A stretch of 64,000 nt of DNA from Bradyrhizobium liaoningense (lineage in GTDB: Bacteria > Pseudomonadota > Alphaproteobacteria > Rhizobiales > Xanthobacteraceae): NCBI RefSeq assembly GCF_018130825.1, contig NZ_JAFCJS010000005.1:310001-374000 (forward strand). Direction: 5' to 3'. Position 1 is the stretch's first letter, and each line of letters begins with the position of its first letter. This document shows, in pieces, positions 1 to 9,497 of the stretch. The notes under the pieces were generated by a model. It was not told the DNA's origin. It made no database searches and was given only the letters and a program-made list of their open reading frames with translations. The position numbers and the translations under genes were made by a program.

Positions 1-1
1 T

Positions 2-2665
2 GCGCTGTTCAGCCTGCTGATCCTGCCGATCGCCGCGGCTGGGCTCACGAGGTTCGGCGCCATGATGGATCCCGACACCTACGTCATTTCACTGCCGATC
101 GCGGCGGATGCCGGCGCCGTCAGTCTGGTGGCGTTCCTGGGCGGGCTGTCGGCCGCCACCGGCATGGTGATCATGACGTCCGTCGCGCTGAGCACGATGC
201 TCTGCAACGACGTCATCATGCCGCTGCTGCTGCGCTCGCGCTTCTTCGGCCTGCGGGCGCAGAGCCGGCCGGTGACCTCGGTGCTGGTGGCGGTGCGCCG
301 GTTCTCGATCCTCGGCATCCTGTTGCTCGCCTATCTGATGCACCGCTTGGTCAACCAGTCCTATCCGCTCACCGTGATCGGCCTGTTGTCGTTCGTTGCG
401 GTCGCGCAGTTCGGGCCGGCCTTCGTCGGAGGCTTGTTCTGGCCGCGCGCCAACAAGGTCGGCGCGTCGGTCGGGATCGCGGCCGGATTCTGCATCTGGG
501 CCTATACGCTGCTGCTTCCCTCGGCCGCGCCGCTCTGGCCCGGGGTCGAGGAGGTCGTGCGCCATGGCCCCTGGCAGCTCGCCTGGCTCAAGCCGAACGC
601 GCTGTTCGGACTGGAGGGGCTCGATCCGATTTCGCATGCCACGCTGTGGAGCCTTGCCGCCAACCTCGTCTGTTTCCTGGCATTCTCCGCGCTCGGACGG
701 CAATCGACCGTCGAGCGCAACCAGGCTGCCGCGTTTGCCGACGGTGTCGTCCGCGAGATGGTTCCAAAACTGTCGTCGCGCGTGGTGGTCCGTCTCGACG
801 ATCTCCGCGCGCTGACGCTGCGCTTTGTCGGCGTGGAGCGGGGCGCGGCGGCATTCGACGGTTATCTGGCTGCTCGCACGACCGGTGCCGGGCCGCGTCT
901 CGATCCGTCGGGCCTCGTCGATCTCGACTCGATCCGCTTCACGGAGAACCTTCTCGCCGGTGCGATCGGCGCGGCGTCGGCGCGCGTGGTGATCGCGGCG
1001 TCGCTGGAAGGGCACTCGCTGTCGCGGCGGGAGGCGATGGCGATGTTGGACGAGGCCTCCGAGGCGTTGCGCTTCAACCGCACGCTGCTGCAGAGTACGC
1101 TTGAAAGCGTGCCGCAGGGCATCTGCGCGTTCGACGCCGATTTCAACATCACCGCCTGGAACGGCCGCTTCATCGCGCTTTTGGACCTGCCGCCGGACTT
1201 CGTGCGCGTCGGCCTTCCGCTGGCGGAGCTGATCGCCTTCAACGTTGAGCGCGGCGAATATGCCGCCTCCGAATTCGCAGCACTCCTGGTCAATCGCGAT
1301 GTCGCGACGCAGAGCTGGCCCTACCGGTACGAGCGCAAGCGGCCCGACGGCACCGTGCTCGAGATCGTCTATGATCGCATTGCGGAGGGCGGCTACGTCT
1401 CGACCTATACCGACGTCACCGAGCGCCATCGCGCCGCGGAAGCGCTGCGGCGGGCCAATGAGGGTCTCGAGCTGCGCGTCCGCGAGCGCACCGAGGCGCT
1501 CGAGCAGGCCAAGGCGGAGGCCGAGCAGGCCAATCTCGGCAAGACCCGTTTCCTGGCGGCGGCCAGCCACGATCTGCTGCAACCCCTGAACGCGGCGCGG
1601 TTGTTCCTGTCCGCGCTCGACGAGAGCCTGCACGCCGCGACGCCATCCGGCGGAGCAGAGAAGGAGCGCAATCTGGCGAGCAGCGCGATCACGGCGCTGC
1701 GCTCGACCGAGCATGTGCTCGACCGGCTGCTCGACATCTCCTCCTATGATGCCGGCGCCGTTCGCGCCGAGCCGTTCGACTTCCCGATCGCCGATCTGCT
1801 CGTGCAGTTGAAGGTGGAGTTCTCGGCGATGGCGCGCGAGCGCGGGCTCGTCCTGCGCGTCGTCGATTGCGGGCTGGCGTTGCGCAGCGATCCGCATTTC
1901 CTGCGGCGGATCCTGCAGAACCTGCTGTCGAACGCGCTGCGCTATACGCCCAAGGGCCGTATCCTGCTCGGCTGCCGGCGGCGCGGCGGCGATCTGCGCA
2001 TCGAGGTCTGGGATACCGGCGTCGGGATCGCGGCGGAGGATCAGAAGCGGATCTTCGAGGAGTTCCAGCGTCTGGCGCCAGGTTCGGAGAAAGGCCTGGG
2101 CCTCGGCCTTGCGATCGTGGATCGCGTCTCGCGGTTGCTGGGCCATCCCATCGACGTCCGATCGCGGCCCGGACAAGGCTCGTGCTTTGCCGTCACCGTG
2201 CCGCTGGCGCGCGGAGCGGGAACGCCGCTTCAGCGCAAGCCGGCAAATGCGCCGCCCGCGGTCGCCGAGCGCGCGCTGACGATCCTGTGCCTCGACAATG
2301 AGGCGGCCATTCTCGACGGCCTTGCGGCATTGCTCGGCGGATGGGGGCACCATGTGCTGGTCGCCGCGGACGCCGACGCGGCGATGGCGGCCGCCGCGGC
2401 CGATCCGCCGGATCTCGTGCTGCTCGATTATCACCTCGACGGCGGTCGCAGCGGCTTGGACTTTCTCGACGATCTCAGGCAGAAGTCGGGGCGCGACGTC
2501 CGCGCGCTGATCGTCACGGCCGATCGCAGCGAGGCGGTGCGCCAGGAGGCGAGGGCGCGCGGCTGCGAGATCCTGTCGAAGCCGGTCAAGCCGGCGGCGC
2601 TGCGGCGCTTCCTCGGCAGCGAAGCCTTGAGCCGGCAGCTCGCGACGAAACAGGAGACCCCCTGA
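2..2665 (+). CDS. Na+/solute symporter-fused hybrid sensor histidine kinase (CrbS/MxtR-like), 5' end missing
   Basis: The reading frame is open to the left window edge, so the N-terminal part of the SLC5-type transporter is missing. What remains has several hydrophobic segments up to about 700, then a STAC-like linker, a PAS domain (about 1090-1420), a coiled coil (1430-1550), a HisKA domain with the phospho-acceptor His in ASHDLLQPLN (His codon 1568-1570), an HATPase_c domain with the N box LLSNALRY and G boxes DTGVGI and GLGLGL, and a C-terminal receiver domain with phospho-Asp codon 2426-2428 in LLDYHLD. Transporter-PAS-kinase-receiver proteins paired with a LuxR-type regulator are known as CrbS/CrbR or MxtR/ErdR and control acetate and small-carbon use. 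The next gene is exactly such a regulator, 2 bp downstream. The ligand here is not visible from sequence. Confidence 0.9.
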   Translation, partial: ALFSLLILPIAAAGLTRFGAMMDPDTYVISLPIAADAGAVSLVAFLGGLSAATGMVIMTSVALSTMLCNDVIMPLLLRSRFFGLRAQSRPVTSVLVAVRRFSILGILLLAYLMHRLVNQSYPLTVIGLLSFVAVAQFGPAFVGGLFWPRANKVGASVGIAAGFCIWAYTLLLPSAAPLWPGVEEVVRHGPWQLAWLKPNALFGLEGLDPISHATLWSLAANLVCFLAFSALGRQSTVERNQAAAFADGVVREMVPKLSSRVVVRLDDLRALTLRFVGVERGAAAFDGYLAARTTGAGPRLDPSGLVDLDSIRFTENLLAGAIGAASARVVIAASLEGHSLSRREAMAMLDEASEALRFNRTLLQSTLESVPQGICAFDADFNITAWNGRFIALLDLPPDFVRVGLPLAELIAFNVERGEYAASEFAALLVNRDVATQSWPYRYERKRPDGTVLEIVYDRIAEGGYVSTYTDVTERHRAAEALRRANEGLELRVRERTEALEQAKAEAEQANLGKTRFLAAASHDLLQPLNAARLFLSALDESLHAATPSGGAEKERNLASSAITALRSTEHVLDRLLDISSYDAGAVRAEPFDFPIADLLVQLKVEFSAMARERGLVLRVVDCGLALRSDPHFLRRILQNLLSNALRYTPKGRILLGCRRRGGDLRIEVWDTGVGIAAEDQKRIFEEFQRLAPGSEKGLGLGLAIVDRVSRLLGHPIDVRSRPGQGSCFAVTVPLARGAGTPLQRKPANAPPAVAERALTILCLDNEAAILDGLAALLGGWGHHVLVAADADAAMAAAAADPPDLVLLDYHLDGGRSGLDFLDDLRQKSGRDVRALIVTADRSEAVRQEARARGCEILSKPVKPAALRRFLGSEALSRQLATKQETP

Positions 2666-2667
2666 CA

Positions 2668-3315
2668 ATGCGCATCCTGATCGGCGACGATCATCCGCTG
2701 GTGCAGGCTGCGTTGCGCAGCGCGCTTTCGACCGTGCTGCCCGATCTCGACATCGTCGCCTGCCAGTCGCTCGACGAGGCGCTGGGCGTGCTGTCGGCCC
2801 AGTCCGACGAGATCGACCTGATCCTGTGGGACCTGACCATGCCGGGCATCCAGGGATTTGCCGCGCTGTTCATTCTGTCGGCGCAATTCCCGACCGTGCC
2901 GGTGGCGATCATCTCGGCACGGCAGGACGCCGCCACGATCCGCCGCGCCATTGCCTATGGCGCGTCCGGTTACATCCCGAAATCGCTCAGCCTGCCCGAG
3001 ATGGCGGATGCGATCACGAAAATCCTCGCCGGTGAAATCTGGATGCCGCCCAACGTCGGCGGTCGCGGCTCGATCCAGAGCGCCGATGTAGAGCTGGCCG
3101 CGCGAATGGCGACGCTGTCGGCGCAGCAATTGCGCATTCTCGCGATGATCGTCGAAGGCAAGCTCAACAAGCAGATCGCGGGCGAGCTCGATATCGCCGA
3201 GCAGACCGTGAAGGGCCATGTCTCGACCATCCTGCGCAAGCTCGGCGTCGGCTCACGGACGCAGGCCGCCGTCCTGGCCGAGCGGCTGTCGTTCGCCCAG
3301 CCCGGGGGCAATTGA
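2668..3315 (+). CDS. LuxR/NarL-family response regulator (CrbR/ErdR-like)
   Basis: 215 residues. An N-terminal receiver domain (acidic pair in IGDDHPL, phospho-Asp in LILWDLTMPG, Lys in YIPKSLS) is followed by a GerE/LuxR helix-turn-helix near the C terminus (LSAQQLRILAMIVEGKLNKQIA and the recognition helix in EQTVKGHVSTILRKL). It starts 2 bp after the stop of the hybrid kinase, so the two are co-transcribed and are almost certainly cognate partners. By analogy with CrbR/ErdR it would activate acetate or alcohol utilisation genes; that target is inferred from the family, not seen. The gene ends just before a strong hairpin. Confidence 0.92.
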   Translation: MRILIGDDHPLVQAALRSALSTVLPDLDIVACQSLDEALGVLSAQSDEIDLILWDLTMPGIQGFAALFILSAQFPTVPVAIISARQDAATIRRAIAYGASGYIPKSLSLPEMADAITKILAGEIWMPPNVGGRGSIQSADVELAARMATLSAQQLRILAMIVEGKLNKQIAGELDIAEQTVKGHVSTILRKLGVGSRTQAAVLAERLSFAQPGGN

Positions 3316-3334
3316 GCTTTCCACGCCCAAACGA

Positions 3335-3360
3335 AAACGGAGGCCGCGAGGCCTCCGTTT
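3335..3360. terminator. Bidirectional intrinsic terminator
   Basis: Perfect 11-bp inverted repeat AAACGGAGGCC / GGCCTCCGTTT with a GCGA loop. The A and T ends give a U-rich tail in both directions. It lies between the stop of the response regulator (3315) and the stop of the convergent giant gene (3388), so it can serve both. Confidence 0.8.
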
Positions 3361-3387
3361 CCCTGTTCGTCAGTCGCTATTGCCGTC

Positions 3388-6300
3388 TCATCCCAGCCGG
3401 CCCGCCGCGTGGGCGAGCAGAGTGTACACCAGACCCGTCTCCGAGGTCAGGTGGCCGCGCAGCTCCTGCGGGCCGCGGCCGTCGCGGGCGACTTCGTCGA
3501 GCAGGCGCTCGAACTCGGCGACGTAGCGGTCGACCGTGCCCTTGAAGTTGCGGTCGGCGCGGTACTTGCGGGCGACCTCGTCAAAGGCCTTCTGGCCGGC
3601 GGGCGTGTAGAGGCGCTTGGTGAAGGCCTTGTTCTCGCCGCGCTGGTAGCGGTCCCACATCTCGGCGGCGAGGTTGCGATCCATCAGCCGGCCGATGTCG
3701 AGCGACAGCGATTCCAGCGGATTGCCGCTGCTCTGCGCGGCCTGCGGCTGCGGTGCAGGGGCAGCAGCACGGCCACGGGCAGCCTCACGGCCGTTCGGAG
3801 CGCCCTGATTGGCGTCCGTGCGGTTGAGCAGGTCCGACAGCCAGCCGTCACGGCCCTGGTCGTTGCTGGAAGGCGCGACCGGCGGCGCTTCGGTACGGCG
3901 CGAGGGAGCGGGCATGCCGAGGTCCGGCGGCGGCAGCGTCGAGGCGCTGCCGGTGTCGCGCATGCGGGTCTCGGTCGCCCGGACGCCGACGGTCGCCATG
4001 ATCGGCTCTTCCTGACGCTGGACGGCGACAGAAGCGCGGCCCGCCGTCGATACGTCGAGGCCGCGGCCATGCTGGGCCACGATGCGGTTGAGCTCGGCGA
4101 GGGCCTCGATCTGGTCGACGATCACCTTGCGCATCTGCGCAGTGCTCTCGGCGGCCTCCTGCGGCATCTCGAGCACGCCGCGACGCAGCTCGTTGCGGGT
4201 GGCCTCCAGCTCGTTGTGCATCTCGAACGCCATCTGCTTCATGCTGGCGACGAGGTTGCCGAACTTCTCGGCCGACTGCTTGAACATCGTATCCGCCTCG
4301 TCGGTGGTCTGGCGGTAGATGTCGTGCATGGCGTCGATAGTCTGGCGATGCTCCTCTTCGGAAGCCACACGCACCGCCTCGAACTGGCGGGTGATCGCGG
4401 CCGAGCCTGCGCCGGCGGTCTCGGCGACGACCCGGGCGATGTCGCGGGCACGCTCTTCGGCCGCGGCCAGCGATTCATCGAGCAGGCCGGTGAAGCGCGA
4501 CAGCCGCTGGTCGAGATCGGCCGTGCGCAGGTCGATCGTGGTGACGAGCGATTCCAGCGCCTGCTTGCGCTCGGCGAGCGAGGCGGTGGTGTTCTTGTTG
4601 CTCTGCTCCACGACCTGCGCAGCATCGACCAGCGCCTTGCCGTGCTTGTCGAACTGAACCGACAGCTCGCCGAGATCCTGGAGCGCCTTCGTGGTCTTGC
4701 TGTTGAACACGTTGAGCTGGTCTTCCAGGTTCTGCGTCGCCGCGCCGTTGCGCGAGGTGACGTCGTTCATCGCCGAGACGAAATCGGCAACGCGCGTCAC
4801 CAGCGCCCGCTCCAGCGAGTTGAGGTTGTCGTGCGCACCGGTCAGCACCTCCTGGAGGAGGATGTTGCCTTCGCGCAGACGCTCGAACAGGGCGACCGTA
4901 TCGGTGCGCAGGATCTTGCTGGTCTCCTGCATCTCGGTGACGGCCGCGATCGAGACCTGGCGCGACTGGTCGATCGCGGAACGCGAGGCCTGCTCGAGGT
5001 CCTTGAGCGACTTGCCGACCGCGCTCGTGGCGATCTCGCTCGCCGCATTGATGGTGCGGGCGACTTCCGAGCCGTTGCCCATCATGGTCTGCGAGAACGC
5101 ATGGCCGCGCGTCTCGATCGACTTCAGCGCGTCGGAGGTGACGCGGTCGATGTCGAGCGTGAGCTGGCTGGTCTTGGAGCCGATCGCATCGACCAGCGAG
5201 CCGCGCTTGGCGTCGATCATGTTCGACAGACGGTCGGCCTGCTGCTGCACGTAGGTGACGATCTCGTCGGTCTTGCCGGTCATGGCCTGGCCGAAGCTGG
5301 AACTGGCGGCAAGCACCGAGCGCTCGACGTCGGCCGAGCTCGACTTGACCCGCGAGCTCGCCTCGTTGGAGGCGGAGATCAGCGCGTTCTGGGCGTTGAG
5401 CGCGCTGGCCTGGATGTCGCTGGTCGCATTGGCGGTCGCCGTGCTCAGGGCGCGCTCGATCTCGGTCGAGATCGTGCGGATCTGGCTCGCGGCATCCGCC
5501 GAGGTCGAGGTCAGCGAGGTCTGGGCCTCACGCGCGCTGTTGAGGATGGTCGAGGCGGTGTCGGCGCCGACCGAAGTCAGCGTGCGCTCGATGTCCGTGG
5601 TCAGCGACTTGATCTGGCTGGCCGCATCGGTCGAGGCGGAGATCAGCGTGCCCTGGGCCTCTCGGACGCCGCTGGTGAGCGCCTCGATGGTGGCGCCGCC
5701 GGCGGTCGCCAGCGCGCGCTGCATCTCGGCCGCGAGCGAACGGACCTGGCCGGTCTGTTCTGCGGAGACAGCAAGAAGGGTACTCTGGGCGTCGCGGGCG
5801 CTGATCGTGATGGTCTCGGCGGTCGTTTGGCCGGCCTGCGAGAGCGAACGATGCACCTCGGCCGCGAGCGACTTGACCTGGCTTGCCGCATCCGAGGACG
5901 CCGTCACCAGCGTGCTCTGGGCTTCGCGGGCGCCGGTCATGATGGTCTCGGCCGTCGCGGTGCCCGCCATCGTGAGCGAGCGCTGCACGTCCGAGGACAG
6001 CGCCTTGATCTGGTTGGCGGTCTCGCTCGAGGCCGCGATCAGCGCGCTCTGCGCATCGCGGGCGCCGGCGGTGATCGATTCCGCCGTGGTGGCGCCGGCC
6101 ATCGAGAGCGAACGCTGCACGTCGGCGGTGAGCGTCTTGACGTGGTTGGCCGCGTCCGAGGACGCCGTGACGAGCGAGGTCTGCACCTCGCGCGCGCCGG
6201 CCAGGATCGAGGCCGCGGTGGCAGAACCCGCCGCCGACAGCGTGCGCTCGACGTCGGCCGCGAGCCCCTTGATCTGGCTGGAGGCATCGCCCGAGGCCGC

Positions 6301-9171
6301 GACCAGGGTCGACTGCGCTTCGCGGGCGCTGGACAGGATCGAGTTGGCGGCGCCGGTGCCGACCGCGGTCAGCGCGCGCTCGACCTCGACGGAGGTCATC
6401 TTGAGCTGGGCGTTGACGTCGGAGGAGACCGTCATCAGCGACTGCTGGGCGGTACGCGCACCGGTCTGGATCGTCTCGCTGGTGTTGACGACGAGGTTGG
6501 TGAGCGAGCGCTCGGCGTCCTCGACATGCGAACGGATCGCGGTCGAGATCATCTCCGCGCGGGACATCATGTCCTCGCTGGCCTGGCGGCCGCTGCTCTC
6601 GATGCGGCCGGCGACGGCCTCGACGCGCGAGCCGAGCAGGTCCTCGAACTGCGCCACGCGCACGTCGATGTCGTTGGCGACCGAGCCGACCTTGGTCTCG
6701 ATGGCCTGGTGGATGTCCTGGAAGCGCGCGGTGACCGTGTCGGTCAGGTGCGTGCTGCGGCCGTCGATGATCTCGGTGACGCCGGTGATGCGGCGGTCGA
6801 CCGCCTCGATCGCCTGCGCGGTGCCGTCGGTGAGCGTCGAGGTCAGCAGCGTGAGGCGCGTGTCGATCGACTGCACGGCCTGCGAGGCGCCGTTGGTCAC
6901 GGCGGTGGTGAGGTAGGTGAGGCGGGAGTCGATGGATTCGAGCGCCTGCGTCGCGCCGCCCGTCAGCGTCGTCGTGAGGTGCGTCAGGCGGGTGTCGATC
7001 GACTGGATGGTCTGCGACGCGCCATCGGTCAGCGAACTCGTGAGGTGGTTGAGGCGCCCGTCGATCGTATCGATGGTCTGCGCTGCGCCGTCGGTGAGCG
7101 ACGTCGTGAGGTGGGCGAGGCGGGACTCGATGGATTCGAGCGCCTGCGTCGCGCCACCCGTCAGCGTTGTCGTAAGGTGGGTCAGGCGGGTATCGATCGA
7201 CTGGATCGCCTGCGCGGCACCGTCGGTGAGCGACGTCGACAGCGTGTTGAGGCGGCCGTCGATGGTCTCCGTCACCGACCTGGCGCGGGTGTCGAACGAC
7301 TGCTCGAGCGCGGCGACGCGGCCGATGAGCTGGTCGTCGAAGGTCTTGATATGGCCTTCGATCGTGCCGTCGAGGCCGGCGATCTTGCCGTTCAGCGAGC
7401 TATCGAGGTGGTTGACGCGTTCGCCGATCGTGGTCTCGAACTGCACCAGGCGCTGGTCGAGCAGGGCCGTGATCTCGCCGCCGTTGGAGGTGAAGCGGGT
7501 GTCGAAATTGTCGACATAGGTCTTCAGCGACTCATGGATATCCTGGGTGCGCTGGCCCATGCGCTCGACGATCTCGCCGCCGAACGTCTTCACGGTACGG
7601 TCGAACTCGGAGATGTGGCGGGTGATCAGCGCGCCCAGCGTGCCGGAGTCGCGGGCGAACTTCTCGACCAGCTCGGTGCCCTGGTTCTTCACCAACTCGT
7701 CGAAGGCGCTCATCTGCAGCGACAGCGAGTCGTGCGCAGTCTCGGTCTGGCTCACGACCTTGGCGACGAGGGTGTTGACGGTGGCGTCGAGCGCCTCGCT
7801 GGCCTTGTCGCCGCTCGTCATGATGTGGTTGGCGAGGCGGCTGCCGGCGTCGTCGATCTTGGCGGAGAGATCGTTGGAGCGCAGCTCGAGCTCGAGCAGC
7901 AGCGAATCCGACGAGTTCTTCAAGGAGTCGTGCACCTGCTCGGTGCGCTCTGAGATGCCGTCGACGATCGCGGCGGAGCGCTGCTCGAACTCGCCGGTGA
8001 TGCGGTCGATGCGCTCGTTCAGCATCTCGTGGACGCGGTCGGCGAGGTCGACGAACTCGTCGTGGACGTGGCCGGTCTTGAAGTTGAGGCTGGTGGTCAG
8101 CCGCTCGCTGGCGTCGAGCACGGCGCGGGTGGTCTCGTTGCTGGCTTCCTCGAGGCGGTCGAGCAGGTCGCCGCCGCGCTCGCCGAGCGCCAGGATCATG
8201 TTGTCGCCGGCATTGCTCAAGGCGCTGGTGATGTGGGCGCCGCGCTCTTCGAGCGCGCCGGTGATGGACTTGGCGACCTCGTCGACGCGCGAGGCGATCG
8301 CGTCCGAGATCAGCGCGATGTCGTGGCGCAGATCGATCTGCACGCCGGAGATGGCGCTGCGGACCTGCTCGGCCTGGCCGACCAGGTTGTCGCGCTGATG
8401 CGCGATGTCCTGGAGCAGGGCGCGGATGCGCACCTCGTTGTCGCTATAGGCGCGCTCGAGCGCGGCGACCTCGTTGGCGACCAGCGTCTCCAACTCGCCG
8501 GCGCGCGCAATCGCGCGCTCGATGCCGTCGCCCATCGCCGCGACCTCGCGGCGGATGGCCTGGCCGACGGTGACCATGGAATCGGAGGCCGAGCCTTCGG
8601 GCTCGGAGAAGCGGATCGCGACCTGCGCCATCGCCTGCGCGATCATGCGCATTTCCTGGCCGCGCCAGACGAGGCTCGCCAGGAAGTAGAACAGCATGAT
8701 CGGCGCGAAGAACATCGCGATCAGGCCGGCGATGACGAGCACGCCGCCGCTCTGGCCCATGGCGGCCTGGATCGAGGGCAGGAAGCCGACCGTCAGCGCG
8801 GCGCAGGCGGCGAGCCAGACGCCGGCGAAGATCGTAGCGAAGGTGTAGACGCTGCGGGCAGGGCGGCCCCTCTGGAGCGCCTGGAGCAGCTGGCCGATGG
8901 TCTCGCGGTCGTCATTGGCGGCGCGGCGTGTGGTGCGCGGCTCCTCGACCGGGTCGAACACGGTCGACCGTTCGTTGGCAGCGGGGCGCGGCTCGAAGCT
9001 CGGATCGTCGAAGACCGGGGGCGCCGGAGGCTCCACCGCAGGCGCCGTTTCGCTCCGCATCGAGGCGTTGCGGCTGGTGTCCGTAGCGGTGTCGCTGATG
9101 TTCAGGGCTTCCTGGATCGCAGAAAGCGCAACTTCTGTGGGGTCTTTGACCTTCTTGGGAGTGTTCGCCAT
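3388..9171 (-). CDS. Giant apolipoprotein-like coiled-coil membrane protein, GPR/RgsE-like polar growth factor
   Basis: 1927 residues. A hydrophilic N-terminal region (about 1-105) is followed by two transmembrane segments (about 109-131 and 143-168), then roughly 1500 residues of predicted alpha-helix and coiled coil with two internal repeat arrays of 22 and 44 residues (multiples of 11, as in apolipoprotein amphipathic helices). A Pro/Ala-rich linker and a compact C-terminal domain of about 110 residues (from ESLSLDIGRLMDRN) follow. Size, layout and apolipoprotein character match the Growth Pole Ring protein of Agrobacterium and RgsE of Sinorhizobium, which organise unipolar growth and division. 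The match rests on architecture, so orthology is likely rather than proven. ATG start. The gene diverges from an HPt gene across CtrA-like sites. The long open frame on the opposite strand is a codon-bias shadow. Confidence 0.8.
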   Translation of the reverse strand: MANTPKKVKDPTEVALSAIQEALNISDTATDTSRNASMRSETAPAVEPPAPPVFDDPSFEPRPAANERSTVFDPVEEPRTTRRAANDDRETIGQLLQALQRGRPARSVYTFATIFAGVWLAACAALTVGFLPSIQAAMGQSGGVLVIAGLIAMFFAPIMLFYFLASLVWRGQEMRMIAQAMAQVAIRFSEPEGSASDSMVTVGQAIRREVAAMGDGIERAIARAGELETLVANEVAALERAYSDNEVRIRALLQDIAHQRDNLVGQAEQVRSAISGVQIDLRHDIALISDAIASRVDEVAKSITGALEERGAHITSALSNAGDNMILALGERGGDLLDRLEEASNETTRAVLDASERLTTSLNFKTGHVHDEFVDLADRVHEMLNERIDRITGEFEQRSAAIVDGISERTEQVHDSLKNSSDSLLLELELRSNDLSAKIDDAGSRLANHIMTSGDKASEALDATVNTLVAKVVSQTETAHDSLSLQMSAFDELVKNQGTELVEKFARDSGTLGALITRHISEFDRTVKTFGGEIVERMGQRTQDIHESLKTYVDNFDTRFTSNGGEITALLDQRLVQFETTIGERVNHLDSSLNGKIAGLDGTIEGHIKTFDDQLIGRVAALEQSFDTRARSVTETIDGRLNTLSTSLTDGAAQAIQSIDTRLTHLTTTLTGGATQALESIESRLAHLTTSLTDGAAQTIDTIDGRLNHLTSSLTDGASQTIQSIDTRLTHLTTTLTGGATQALESIDSRLTYLTTAVTNGASQAVQSIDTRLTLLTSTLTDGTAQAIEAVDRRITGVTEIIDGRSTHLTDTVTARFQDIHQAIETKVGSVANDIDVRVAQFEDLLGSRVEAVAGRIESSGRQASEDMMSRAEMISTAIRSHVEDAERSLTNLVVNTSETIQTGARTAQQSLMTVSSDVNAQLKMTSVEVERALTAVGTGAANSILSSAREAQSTLVAASGDASSQIKGLAADVERTLSAAGSATAASILAGAREVQTSLVTASSDAANHVKTLTADVQRSLSMAGATTAESITAGARDAQSALIAASSETANQIKALSSDVQRSLTMAGTATAETIMTGAREAQSTLVTASSDAASQVKSLAAEVHRSLSQAGQTTAETITISARDAQSTLLAVSAEQTGQVRSLAAEMQRALATAGGATIEALTSGVREAQGTLISASTDAASQIKSLTTDIERTLTSVGADTASTILNSAREAQTSLTSTSADAASQIRTISTEIERALSTATANATSDIQASALNAQNALISASNEASSRVKSSSADVERSVLAASSSFGQAMTGKTDEIVTYVQQQADRLSNMIDAKRGSLVDAIGSKTSQLTLDIDRVTSDALKSIETRGHAFSQTMMGNGSEVARTINAASEIATSAVGKSLKDLEQASRSAIDQSRQVSIAAVTEMQETSKILRTDTVALFERLREGNILLQEVLTGAHDNLNSLERALVTRVADFVSAMNDVTSRNGAATQNLEDQLNVFNSKTTKALQDLGELSVQFDKHGKALVDAAQVVEQSNKNTTASLAERKQALESLVTTIDLRTADLDQRLSRFTGLLDESLAAAEERARDIARVVAETAGAGSAAITRQFEAVRVASEEEHRQTIDAMHDIYRQTTDEADTMFKQSAEKFGNLVASMKQMAFEMHNELEATRNELRRGVLEMPQEAAESTAQMRKVIVDQIEALAELNRIVAQHGRGLDVSTAGRASVAVQRQEEPIMATVGVRATETRMRDTGSASTLPPPDLGMPAPSRRTEAPPVAPSSNDQGRDGWLSDLLNRTDANQGAPNGREAARGRAAAPAPQPQAAQSSGNPLESLSLDIGRLMDRNLAAEMWDRYQRGENKAFTKRLYTPAGQKAFDEVARKYRADRNFKGTVDRYVAEFERLLDEVARDGRGPQELRGHLTSETGLVYTLLAHAAGRLG
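5320..6480 (-). repeat. Array of about nine 44-residue (132-bp) repeats inside the giant polar protein
   Basis: Translated on the minus strand, this part consists of tandem diverged units of 44 residues with the pattern AREAQSTLV-ASSDAASQIK-LAADVERTLS-AG-TAE. Each unit equals four 11-residue turns, a period typical of apolipoprotein-like amphipathic helices. Units differ at many positions, so the array is old or under selection rather than freshly expanded. Confidence 0.85.
6775..7275 (-). repeat. Array of 22-residue (66-bp) repeats inside the giant polar protein
   Basis: About seven tandem copies of a 22-residue unit with the pattern SIDTRLTHLTTTLTGGATQA plus LE. Some copies are nearly identical, including the alternating LTGGATQALE and LTDGAAQ types. 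Twenty-two residues is two 11-mers, the classic apolipoprotein period. The DNA copies are similar enough for recombination to change copy number. Confidence 0.85.
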
Positions 9172-9348
9172 GTTCAGTCCGAGCCCTCGTTACTTGTACA
9201 CGCCCCCCGCGAGCTCTGCGCGCTACGCAAGCCCACAGACCGGATCATGCCGCTTATGCGGATCTCCGAGCCGTCCCCACCCGGACGGCTTGTCCGCCAA
9301 TTTCCGCAACATCCTATTGGCAGAGCGTGGCGAATGAAATGCCCGCGA

Positions 9349-9374
9349 TTAAGACAATCTTAATCATCGTTAAC
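9349..9374. promoter_or_regulatory. CtrA-type box TTAA-N7-TTAA followed by TTAAC
   Basis: TTAAGACAATCTTAA at 9349-9363 is a full TTAA-N7-TTAA match, followed by a further TTAAC at 9370-9374. This is the consensus bound by the alphaproteobacterial cell-cycle regulator CtrA. It is about 180 bp upstream of the giant polar gene (minus) and about 200 bp upstream of the HPt gene (plus). Binding is inferred from the motif only. Confidence 0.6.
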
Positions 9375-9489
9375 AGGATCGCGCCGTAACGCCTTAGCAA
9401 TAAATGAAATTCTCCACGGAACTCGGCCAATTGCGGCGACTTTTCGTCAATAAACCGGCAGAATTACGTAAACCAGCCCAAACATTTCG

Positions 9490-9497
9490 TTAACCAT
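9490..9497 (+). promoter_or_regulatory. CtrA half site TTAACCAT
   Basis: Exact TTAACCAT, the extended CtrA half site, 72 bp upstream of the HPt start. The second TTAA at the N7 distance is absent. Together with the full box at 9349 it suggests CtrA control of the divergent pair. Confidence 0.45.

Noticed and set aside
89..2668. Minus-strand frame of 859 codons opposite the hybrid kinase
   Set aside because: Low-complexity Arg/Ala/Gln-rich translation with no domain; the plus-strand gene has all kinase and receiver motifs.
3409..7953. Long plus-strand open frame of about 1500 codons opposite the giant polar gene
   Set aside because: It is antisense to a gene with membrane segments, a conserved C-terminal domain and clear protein repeats. 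Its own product is a repetitive Arg/Asp/Gly/Leu/Val mix caused by GC-rich codon bias.
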